A stretch of DNA of 64,000 nucleotides, taken from positions 124,001 through 188,000 of the forward strand of contig NZ_LMGJ01000001.1 of the NCBI RefSeq assembly GCF_001427385.1. The letters are read 5' to 3'. The position numbers were made by a program, and so were the translations under genes. Below, in pieces: positions 57,682 to 64,000 of this stretch. The notes under the pieces were generated by a model. It was not told the DNA's origin and did no database searches. It worked only from the letters and a program-made list of their open reading frames with translations. Source of the stretch: Mesorhizobium sp. Root157. GTDB taxonomy: Bacteria > Pseudomonadota > Alphaproteobacteria > Rhizobiales > Rhizobiaceae. Positions within the stretch are counted from its first letter, which is position 1, and the number at the start of each line of letters is the position of its first letter.

Positions 57682-58365
57682 ATGACTTCTCGGACCATAC
57701 TGATTGTCGACGACGACGAAGACCTGCGTGCCACCCTTGTGGAGCAGCTTTCGCTTTATGAGGAGTTCGATGTGCTGCAGGAAGCGACAGCCGCCAAGGG
57801 CATGTCGGCGGCGCGCACGGGGCTGATCGATCTGCTCATCATGGATGTCGGTTTGCCCGACCTGGATGGCCGCGAGGCGGTCAAGATGCTGCGCAAGGGC
57901 GGCTACAAGGCGCCCATCATCATGCTGACCGGCCACGACACCGATTCGGATACGATCCTGGGTCTCGAGGCCGGCGCCAACGACTACGTCACCAAGCCGT
58001 TCCGCTTCGCCGTCCTGCTTGCCCGTATCCGGGCCCAGTTGCGCCAGCACGAGCAGAGCGAGGATGCCACCTTCTCGGTCGGCGGCTACACATTCAAGCC
58101 CAGCCAGAAGCTTTTGATCGACCAGCGCGGCGGCAAGGTGAGGCTCACCGAAAAGGAAGCCTCGATCATCAAATATCTCTACCGGGCCGAGCAGAAGGTG
58201 GTAACCCGCGACGTGCTGCTCGAAGAGGTATGGGGCTACAATTCGGGCGTGACCACCCACACTCTGGAGACACATGTCTACCGCCTGCGCCAAAAGATCG
58301 AGCGCGATCCTTCCAACGCCGAAATTCTTGTGACAGAAAGCGGTGGCTACAAGCTTGTTCCTTAA
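57682..58365 (+). CDS. OmpR-family response regulator, CenR-like
   Basis: A 227-residue two-domain regulator: receiver (LIVDDDEDLRATLVE, phosphoacceptor Asp in LLIMDVGLPDLDG, switch Thr in IMLTGHD, Lys in YVTKPF) and winged-helix DNA-binding domain (LTEKEASIIKYLYR, VWGYNSGVTTHTLETHVYRLRQKIE, in part). All phosphorylation residues are intact. It resembles CenR, a cell-envelope regulator of alphaproteobacteria, judged from memory. It starts 140 bases from the divergent transpeptidase gene. A cyclic-nucleotide-domain gene follows after a repeat. Confidence 0.9.
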   Translation: MTSRTILIVDDDEDLRATLVEQLSLYEEFDVLQEATAAKGMSAARTGLIDLLIMDVGLPDLDGREAVKMLRKGGYKAPIIMLTGHDTDSDTILGLEAGANDYVTKPFRFAVLLARIRAQLRQHEQSEDATFSVGGYTFKPSQKLLIDQRGGKVRLTEKEASIIKYLYRAEQKVVTRDVLLEEVWGYNSGVTTHTLETHVYRLRQKIERDPSNAEILVTESGGYKLVP

Positions 58366-58413
58366 AGAATTTAGCGTTTATTGACCATGTGCGATTCGGG
58401 GCGGTGTCGCGCC

Positions 58414-58518
58414 AGAGCGGTTTCGATTTCGTCGAAATCGGCAAAACCGCTCTATCTCTTTGTTTTAATCGCATTTCCGGCCGCAAAACCGCTTCACACT
58501 TTTGCTGGAAATGCTCTA
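58414..58518. repeat. Compound intergenic palindromic repeat
   Basis: AGAGCGGTTT (58414-58423) pairs with AAACCGCTCT (58444-58453), with a second dyad CGATTTC-GTC-GAAATCG-like inside. The right half (to GCTCTAG at about 58518) resembles other short repeats between genes in this group. It separates the response regulator from the cyclic-nucleotide-domain gene. Confidence 0.7.
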
Positions 58519-58555
58519 GTAGGGGAAGCGACCTGTCGGTACGGGGACATAGCTG

Positions 58556-59011
58556 ATGGCGCTGGATGACGATATTCGCATCCTATCTGCCGTGGAACTG
58601 TTCGCGGACTTCACGCAGGAACAGTTGCGCCTGCTCGCCTTCGGTGCGGAAACGACCATCCTGCATGCCGACCGGAAACTTTTTCTCGAAGAGGACGAAG
58701 CCGATTGCGCCTATATCGTGATCAGCGGCCGCATCGTCCTCTACCGCGAAGCGGATGAGGATCGCGTTCCCATAACCAATGCCGGCCCGGGGGCCATTCT
58801 GGGGGAACTGGCGCTGATCTCCGACACCAAGCGCCTGACCAGCGCTTCGGCGGCCATCGATTCGGAGGTGCTGCGCCTCAGCCGCAAGATGTTCCGGCGC
58901 ATCCTAGAGGAATACCCGGACCTTGCGGTGCAATTGCACCATCGCATCCTGGCGCAGTTCCAGGCGTTGATCGACCGCATCGAGCAACTGGCGCCGCGTT
59001 TCTCCGGCTGA
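58556..59011 (+). CDS. Cyclic-nucleotide-binding domain protein
   Basis: A 151-residue protein that is almost only a CRP-like cyclic-nucleotide-binding fold (FADFTQEQLRLLAFGAETTILHADRKLFLEED, ISGRIVLYRE, GPGAILGELALISDTKRLTSASA). The phosphate-binding Arg of the pocket is not clear, so ligand binding is uncertain. It has no helix-turn-helix; its C-terminal helix (LHHRILAQFQALIDRIEQL) could mediate dimerisation. Neighbours (CenR-like regulator, xthA, lolA, ftsK) form a conserved alphaproteobacterial block. Confidence 0.88.
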   Translation: MALDDDIRILSAVELFADFTQEQLRLLAFGAETTILHADRKLFLEEDEADCAYIVISGRIVLYREADEDRVPITNAGPGAILGELALISDTKRLTSASAAIDSEVLRLSRKMFRRILEEYPDLAVQLHHRILAQFQALIDRIEQLAPRFSG

Positions 59012-59018
59012 TCCCCGG

Positions 59019-59822
59019 CTACAGATCGAACCGCGCGATGACCGGCACATGATCGGACGGCCGCTCCCATCCGCGCGCGTCGCTCAAGATGTCGTAGCCG
59101 GCAAAGCTGGAAGCCAGGTTGCGCGACGACCAGACGTGATCGAGCCGCCGCCCGCGGTTGGAGGCTTGCCAATCCTGCGCCCGGTAACTCCACCACGTGT
59201 AAAGCTTCTGCTCGTAAGGCACGTTGAGGCGCATCAGGTCGACCCACTCGCCGGCCTCGCGCATCGCCTCGAAATTCGTCGTCTCGACCGGCGTGTGGCT
59301 GACCACTTTCAGGAGTTGCTTGTGCGACCAGACGTCATGCTCCAGCGGCGCGATGTTGAGATCGCCGACCAGAACCGAGCCTGACACCTCGTCATGAGCG
59401 GCCCGGATGGCACGCATCTCCTCGATGAAGTCGAGCTTGTGCTTGAATTTCCGGTTGATCGCCGGATCCGGCTCATCGCCTCCCGCCGGCACATAGAAAT
59501 TGTGCAGCAGGATCGACGTACCGTTGGCACGGACGGTGACGGAAATGTGCCGGCTGTCCTCGATATCGCAGAAGCGCCGCTTCTCGACCACATCGATCGG
59601 CCTGCGCGCGACGGTCGCCACGCCGTGGTAGCCTTTCTGGCCGTGGATTGCGATGTGCTCGTAGCCGAGCTTGCGGAATGCCTTTGCCGGGAAAAGATCG
59701 TCGGGGCATTTGGTTTCCTGAAGGCACAGGACATCCGGCTGGTGTTCGATGAGCAGGCGCTCCACCAATGGCATTCGCAGTCGTACCGAATTGATGTTCC
59801 AGGTCGCAATCGTGAAAGCCAT
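59019..59822 (-). CDS. xthA: Exodeoxyribonuclease III
   Basis: A 267-residue exonuclease III/AP endonuclease for base-excision repair. It carries IATWNINSVRLRMPLVERLL, VLCLQETKCPDDLFP (metal-binding Glu), GDLNIAP (catalytic Asp/Asn) and the C-terminal RLDHVWSS and SDHVPVIARF with the catalytic His. Length is normal. Convergent with the cyclic-nucleotide-domain gene, and followed upstream by lolA. Confidence 0.95.
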   Translation of the reverse strand: MAFTIATWNINSVRLRMPLVERLLIEHQPDVLCLQETKCPDDLFPAKAFRKLGYEHIAIHGQKGYHGVATVARRPIDVVEKRRFCDIEDSRHISVTVRANGTSILLHNFYVPAGGDEPDPAINRKFKHKLDFIEEMRAIRAAHDEVSGSVLVGDLNIAPLEHDVWSHKQLLKVVSHTPVETTNFEAMREAGEWVDLMRLNVPYEQKLYTWWSYRAQDWQASNRGRRLDHVWSSRNLASSFAGYDILSDARGWERPSDHVPVIARFDL

Positions 59823-59999
59823 CTATCTCGTCCATTCGGGCGCATAGCGCACGACCGATGGCCGCCCTCGCTTCACTTTTCACGCCCCTGTCAGGTATCG
59901 GGCGGCAACCTGCCAGCAGCCGTGGTCAAACACAAGCCAAGGCACGTCCGGCAATGCGTCGTGCCGTGATGTCCACAGGTTGAATGGGGCGTCTGTCGA

Positions 60000-60674
60000 T
60001 TACTTCTGGCGGGAGTTGAGCTCGCGATTGGCCCGGTAATCGATGGCGAAGGTGTTGGCGGCGAAATTCACGCCTTCCTTCACATTGAAGATCATCACCG
60101 TCGTGTCCTTGCCCTGGGCGTCGGTAATCGTCCATTGACGCAACTCGTAGGTCTTCGGGTCGAACATCATCGTGATCTTGGAATTGCCGAAAACCGACTT
60201 GTCGGCAAGCTGGATGGTGGTGAGGTCGTCTTCCTGCTTGACGCTTTGGACCCGATCGCCGGAAAGGTCTATCCGCGTGTCCAGAAGAAGCTTGAGCGGG
60301 GTCTTCGACAGCGGATAAAGATCGGACGTCCTCAGCTTCTTGTTGAGGATGACCACCGATGTGCCGTCCGAAACGACCTGGAAATTTGATGGCCCTTCAT
60401 AGTTGAACCGGATCTTGCCCGGCCGTTCGAGGAAGAACTTGCCGCCCGTCTGCTCGCCCTTAGGGCCGAACTGCACGAACTCGCCGGTCATCGTCTTGAC
60501 CCCGGAAAAATGGTCGGCGATCTTCTGCGCCGCCTCGGGCGCGGAAGCCTGGGCCGAAGCCAGCAGGCGGAAGCCCGGCACGACATTCAATGCCGCCGCA
60601 CCCGCGAACGCGAGGCCAAGGCCTATGAGCCGGCGGCGCGTGGGGGCGAACTCGGCAAGTGTGTCGTTAGCCAT
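60000..60674 (-). CDS. lolA: Outer-membrane lipoprotein carrier protein LolA
   Basis: A 224-residue periplasmic chaperone that moves lipoproteins to the outer membrane. The N-terminus has TRRRLIGLGLAFAGAAALN, a signal peptide with twin-arginine-like character, and the mature chain has the LolA pattern FSGVKTMTGEFVQFGPKGEQTGGKFFLERPGKIRFNYEGPS (in part), LLLDTRIDL and VFGNSKITMMFDPKTYELRQWTITDAQG (in part). The start ATG 60674 is chosen because the signal peptide begins there; the frame runs on to 60740. Next to ftsK as in many alphaproteobacteria. Confidence 0.93.
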   Translation of the reverse strand: MANDTLAEFAPTRRRLIGLGLAFAGAAALNVVPGFRLLASAQASAPEAAQKIADHFSGVKTMTGEFVQFGPKGEQTGGKFFLERPGKIRFNYEGPSNFQVVSDGTSVVILNKKLRTSDLYPLSKTPLKLLLDTRIDLSGDRVQSVKQEDDLTTIQLADKSVFGNSKITMMFDPKTYELRQWTITDAQGKDTTVMIFNVKEGVNFAANTFAIDYRANRELNSRQK

Positions 60675-60747
60675 GCTTTTCACTCTCGTCTCTTTAGAGC
60701 GCCGCGCGTCTGACCAGACGCATAAAGGACGCTCTAACACTTTGATT

Positions 60748-60798
60748 GAGCATCGGAATAATCCGAAAGACCGGATTCCACCTTTCGGTCCGATGCTC
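60748..60798. repeat. Dispersed intergenic palindromic repeat (GAGCATCGG...CCGATGCTC)
   Basis: GAGCATCGGA (60748-60757) pairs perfectly with TCCGATGCTC (60789-60798), enclosing CCGAAAG...CTTTCGG. The best-preserved copy of the family also seen at 16596 and 23104. A further smaller dyad, GCGTCT-GACC-AGACGC, is at about 60706-60721. Both lie between lolA and ftsK. Confidence 0.75.
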
Positions 60799-60861
60799 TA
60801 GGTCGTGAACTCATGACCTCTCAGTAGGGCTTAAGTTTGGCGAGCTGGGAAAGTTCCCGGT

Positions 60862-63528
60862 TCAGAACTTGTCGTCTTCGGTCGGCACCAGGATTTCGCG
60901 TTTTCCCGCATGGTTGGCCGGACCTACAACGCCCTCCTTTTCCATCCTTTCGATGATCGAGGCTGCGCGATTGTAGCCAATGCCGAGACGCCGCTGGATA
61001 TAGCTGGTCGAGGCCTTGCCGTCGCGCAACACCACGGCAACAGCCTGATCGTAGGGATCGTCGGAATCGTCGAAGTTGCCGCCGCCTGAACCTCCCTTGG
61101 CGGATGGTTCGTCATCGTCCTCGCCGTCGTCTTCCGTGATGGCGTCGAGATACTCCGGCACGCCCTGCAGTTTCAGATGAGCAACGATCTTCTCGACCTC
61201 GTCGTCGGAGACGAACGGCCCGTGCACGCGCTGGATACGGCCACCACCGGCCATGTAGAGCATGTCGCCCATGCCGAGCAGTTGTTCTGCGCCCTGCTCG
61301 CCAAGAATGGTGCGGCTGTCGATCTTGGACGTAACCTGGAAGGAAATGCGGGTTGGGAAGTTTGCCTTGATGGTGCCGGTGATGACGTCGACGGAAGGCC
61401 GCTGCGTCGCCATGATGACGTGGATGCCGGCGGCGCGCGCCATCTGGGCAAGACGCTGCACCGCGCCCTCGATGTCCTTGCCGGCGACCATCATCAGGTC
61501 TGCCATCTCGTCGATGATCACGACAATGTAGGGCATCTGTTCGAGATCGAGGTGCTCCGTCTCGTAGATCGCTTCGCCGGTCTGGCGGTCGAAACCGGTC
61601 TGCACCGTGCGAGAGATCTGCTCGCCCTTCTTGTCGGCCTGGGCGACGCGGGCGTTGAAGCCGTCGATGTTGCGCACGCCGACCTTGGACATCTTGCGGT
61701 AGCGGTCCTCCATCTCGCGCACGGTCCATTTGAGCGCGACGACGGCCTTCTTCGGATCGGTTACCACCGGCGTCAAAAGGTGCGGAATGCCGTCATAGAC
61801 CGACAGTTCCAGCATCTTCGGATCGATCATGATCAGCCGGCATTGCTCCGGCGTCATCCGGTAGAGCAGCGACAGGATCATCGTATTGATGGCGACCGAC
61901 TTGCCCGAACCGGTGGTGCCGGCAACCAGGACGTGCGGCATCTTGGCGATGTCGACGATGACCGCCTCGCCGTTGATGGTCTTGCCCAGCGCCAGCGCAA
62001 GCTTGGCCTTGGTGGTCTCGAAATCGCGGCTGGCCATGATCTCGCGCAGATAGACCGTCTCGCGCTTGGCGTTGGGCAGTTCGATGCCGATGGCGTTGCG
62101 GCCGGGAACCACGGCGACGCGGCAGGCGATGGCGCTCATCGAGCGGGCGATGTCGTCGGAGAGCCCGATGACGCGCGACGACTTGATGCCCGGCGCAGGC
62201 TCCAGTTCGTAAAGGGTAACCACCGGGCCGGGGCGAACGTGGATGATCTCGCCCTTGACGCCGAAATCCTCCAGCACGCCTTCCAGCAGGCGGGCATTCT
62301 GCTCCAGCGCCTCTTTCGACAGGCTGGCGTCGCGCACCACGTTGGGCGGATCGGACAGGAAGTGCAGCGACGGCATCTCAAACGAATGCGAGCCGATCAG
62401 CGAGGTCTGCGCCTCTCGCTGGACGCGGCTGCCGGGCGCCGGGCGCGGCGCTGGTGCGGCAACCCTCGTGGCCGCGTCGGATCGGAAGTTCTGGACATGC
62501 CCAGCCTCCGTCCGATGGGCCGGTGCGGTGTCATCCGCAAAACCCATTTCGTCCATATCGCGATCATCGTCGCCGAAGATGTCGGCATCATCGGGATCGA
62601 GCGACGCACCACGATCATGGACCATGGCCGCGAAGAATTGCGGTTCGACGCGAGCCCGCCCATCCATGCTCATATGAGCCTCTGCCAACTCGGCGGATTC
62701 CACCCGTTCGGCGGCACGCCGCCAGGCACTGGAACGCGGTTCCATTTCCGGTTCGAAATGATCGTTACGATCACGGCGGCGGACGGAGCGGCGGCGCAGA
62801 AAAGCGCGAAACGACAGCCACCAGTGCGTGAGCGCGCCAAGCGCCAGCATGCCCTCGCTGTCGTCGTCGTCGTCGTCCTTCTCGAACAGCACCTGATCGT
62901 TGTCGACCGCTTCCGGCCTCTCCGGTTCTTCCATGACCGCAAAGCCGTTCTTGCGGGCGATGAGAGCGGCGCCAAAGGCAAACAGCCAAAGCGCCGGGCC
63001 TGCAAACAGCAAGGCAAGAAACGTGGCGAACAGGCCGGTGGGATAACCGCCGATGAAAAGCCCCGGAATATGAAGCACCATGTCGCCGACCACGCCGCCG
63101 AGCCCTGTCGGCAACGGCCAGGTGTTCGGTGGCACGACACAGCCTGCCATTGCCGCCGCCAGCACGGCAAAGCCGAACCAGGCCAATCCGCGCCTGGGCA
63201 AATTGTCGACGCCGCGCGCGGAAAACAGCAGGAACCCCCAGACGACTGCCGGAACAAGGCCCGCAACCGACGATAGGCCGAAGAACTGCATGGCAAGGTC
63301 GGAGAACACCGCTCCCGCGTACCCCATGGCGTTCGTTACAGAATTGTCGGTAGCGTGCGAGAAACTGGGATCGGCCACGTTCCATGTAGCAAGGCTGGCG
63401 ATGCCGAAGGCAACGAAAGCAACCAGGCCGCAGCCTGCCAGCCGGCCGACCTGCCGGCGCGCGAACGCCTGTAAGCCGCCGTAGCCGCTATCCTCGAGCA
63501 TCAACCGTGCAGTAGCTTCTGAACGCAT
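60862..63528 (-). CDS. ftsK: DNA translocase FtsK
   Basis: An 888-residue septal DNA pump that coordinates chromosome segregation with division. Four N-terminal membrane helices (residues about 25-200), a linker with acidic and Arg-rich low-complexity regions, then the RecA-like motor with Walker A ([18 protein letters not shown]) and Walker B ([20 protein letters not shown]), and a C-terminal gamma winged helix ([33 protein letters not shown], in part) that reads KOPS sequences. The start ATG 63528 is preferred over a TTG at 63549. A perfect CtrA site lies 81 bases upstream. Confidence 0.97.
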   Translation of the reverse strand: MRSEATARLMLEDSGYGGLQAFARRQVGRLAGCGLVAFVAFGIASLATWNVADPSFSHATDNSVTNAMGYAGAVFSDLAMQFFGLSSVAGLVPAVVWGFLLFSARGVDNLPRRGLAWFGFAVLAAAMAGCVVPPNTWPLPTGLGGVVGDMVLHIPGLFIGGYPTGLFATFLALLFAGPALWLFAFGAALIARKNGFAVMEEPERPEAVDNDQVLFEKDDDDDDSEGMLALGALTHWWLSFRAFLRRRSVRRRDRNDHFEPEMEPRSSAWRRAAERVESAELAEAHMSMDGRARVEPQFFAAMVHDRGASLDPDDADIFGDDDRDMDEMGFADDTAPAHRTEAGHVQNFRSDAATRVAAPAPRPAPGSRVQREAQTSLIGSHSFEMPSLHFLSDPPNVVRDASLSKEALEQNARLLEGVLEDFGVKGEIIHVRPGPVVTLYELEPAPGIKSSRVIGLSDDIARSMSAIACRVAVVPGRNAIGIELPNAKRETVYLREIMASRDFETTKAKLALALGKTINGEAVIVDIAKMPHVLVAGTTGSGKSVAINTMILSLLYRMTPEQCRLIMIDPKMLELSVYDGIPHLLTPVVTDPKKAVVALKWTVREMEDRYRKMSKVGVRNIDGFNARVAQADKKGEQISRTVQTGFDRQTGEAIYETEHLDLEQMPYIVVIIDEMADLMMVAGKDIEGAVQRLAQMARAAGIHVIMATQRPSVDVITGTIKANFPTRISFQVTSKIDSRTILGEQGAEQLLGMGDMLYMAGGGRIQRVHGPFVSDDEVEKIVAHLKLQGVPEYLDAITEDDGEDDDEPSAKGGSGGGNFDDSDDPYDQAVAVVLRDGKASTSYIQRRLGIGYNRAASIIERMEKEGVVGPANHAGKREILVPTEDDKF

Positions 63529-63608
63529 GCAGCAGTCCCCGTCACTCAATGCTGCGCCGACGCACGCTAACGGGTCGGCGGACTCACCCGTCAGACTATT
63601 GGGAGGAA

Positions 63609-63627
63609 GGTTAAGGCCGCATTAACC
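63609..63627 (-). promoter_or_regulatory. CtrA-binding site upstream of ftsK
   Basis: GGTTAA-N7-TTAACC: a perfect inverted repeat that contains the full CtrA consensus TTAA-N7-TTAAC on both strands. CtrA is the master cell-cycle regulator of alphaproteobacteria, and division genes are among its usual targets. The site is 81-99 bases upstream of the ftsK start, a position for direct control. The remainder of 63529-63831 shows no gene. Confidence 0.8.
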
Positions 63628-63831
63628 ATGCAGCTTTCGAAGCCTCGCTTCACAACGGTCGCGGGTTGCGCGTTACCGCTGCCGTACAGGCCGTTCACGG
63701 CTGCAAAGAACTTGAAGAGGCTTCAGGGATCTGGACCAAGCAAATTCCGGTGCTTTCCTATTCAAATATGGTTGTAGCAGAATATTCGCAGGCGTAGCCT
63801 TTGCCGTTCGCAAAACGCTTTGGGGGTATTC

Positions 63832-64000
63832 ATGCGCAAAATTGGTGACTTTTACATTCTGGCTGGCCTGATATGGCTGGTATTGGGTATGGCTTTCGGC
63901 ATCTGGATGGGGATTTCCCAACAGTTCAACTTTGCCAACAGCCACGCTCATTTCAACCTTGTCGGCTTTGCAACTTCAGTGCTGTTCGGCCTCATTTACT
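63832..64000 (+). CDS. Membrane protein resembling heme-copper oxidase subunit I-like N-terminus (3' end cut)
   Basis: The first 56 codons of a gene that continues beyond the window. The visible part has a helix (FYILAGLIWLVLGMAFGIWMGI) and a second one with the motif NSHAHFNLVGFATSVLFGLIY. The His-x-His-x-Asn-hydrophobic pattern is typical of cbb3-type oxidase-related small membrane proteins in this group, but too little is present for a firm call. ATG 63832 is preceded by TTGGGGG. Confidence 0.6.
   Translation, partial: MRKIGDFYILAGLIWLVLGMAFGIWMGISQQFNFANSHAHFNLVGFATSVLFGLIY

Noticed and set aside
61177-63276. A 699-codon open frame on the plus strand opposite ftsK
   Set aside because: Antisense shadow of ftsK; low-complexity His/Asp/Arg composition and no family motif.

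Overview
The window reads as one continuous chromosomal segment of an alphaproteobacterium of the order Hyphomicrobiales (Rhizobiales), most like the Mesorhizobium/Aminobacter branch of Phyllobacteriaceae. This rests on the high-GC coding style, on core clusters with rhizobial protein character (hemC-hemD-Mic60-hemY, tsaD-gpsA, rpsA-cmk, an EPSP synthase very close to the Agrobacterium CP4 enzyme, ftsK with a perfect CtrA box), and on dispersed intergenic palindromes of a kind common in this group. The taxon is inferred from remembered family sequences; no search was run.

Left end (1-13.2 kb), a one-carbon / methylated-amine region: an amide-type ABC transporter binding protein cut by the window edge, a GntR regulator, an XRE-cupin regulator, a group II truncated hemoglobin, and a complete four-subunit heme-dependent oxidative N-demethylase (dimethylamine monooxygenase): heme PAS subunit, FMN/2Fe-2S reductase, DmmA-type subunit and a folate-binding T-protein-like subunit. 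Beyond a small hypothetical gene lie ppc and glyA on the other strand, both potential serine-cycle enzymes. They are joined by a 26-codon ORF that overlaps each neighbour by four bases and are followed by a LuxR-type regulator whose receiver domain has lost its phosphoacceptor Asp. Dimethylamine demethylation would deliver methylene-tetrahydrofolate, and SHMT and PEP carboxylase are the enzymes that would use it and refill the cycle.

13.2-24.8 kb is mostly housekeeping: gpmA, dapB, an MsbA-like exporter, glucokinase, MepA, a sugar-epimerase-like SDR, queG, a glutathione transferase, uppP, an NDUFA9-like protein and DoxX, with palindromic repeats and a 271-bp MITE-like element between genes.

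24.8-34.2 kb is an amino-acid / guanidino-compound region: a polar amino-acid ABC transporter operon (ATPase, binding protein, two permeases) ending in an Ldh2-family dehydrogenase; then on the opposite strand LtrA, a dimethylargininase/amidinotransferase-family enzyme, a ThDP decarboxylase resembling 2-ketoarginine decarboxylase, an SDR and a strong bidirectional terminator. A dimethylargininase would release dimethylamine, the substrate of the left-end demethylase, which gives a testable metabolic link.

34.2-40.5 kb holds rpsA, cmk, a PaiB-like flavoprotein, tRNA-Ala(GGC), a FYDLN acid-domain protein, aroA and a 0.7-kb non-coding stretch with structured repeats. 40.5-47.1 kb is a catabolic operon of unknown substrate: a leader ORF coupled to a LysR regulator, a nitrilase-family amidase, an RraA-like protein and a spermidine/putrescine-type ABC transporter. 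47.1-64 kb is conserved core: a class I glutamine amidotransferase, a TerB-like protein, hemY, Mic60/mitofilin, hemD, hemC, tsaD, gpsA, YciI-like, EVE-domain, an ETFB-lysine-methyltransferase-like protein, an L,D-transpeptidase, a CenR-like response regulator, a cyclic-nucleotide-domain protein, xthA, lolA, ftsK and the start of a membrane protein. No insertion sequence, prophage, CRISPR array or rRNA operon was seen.
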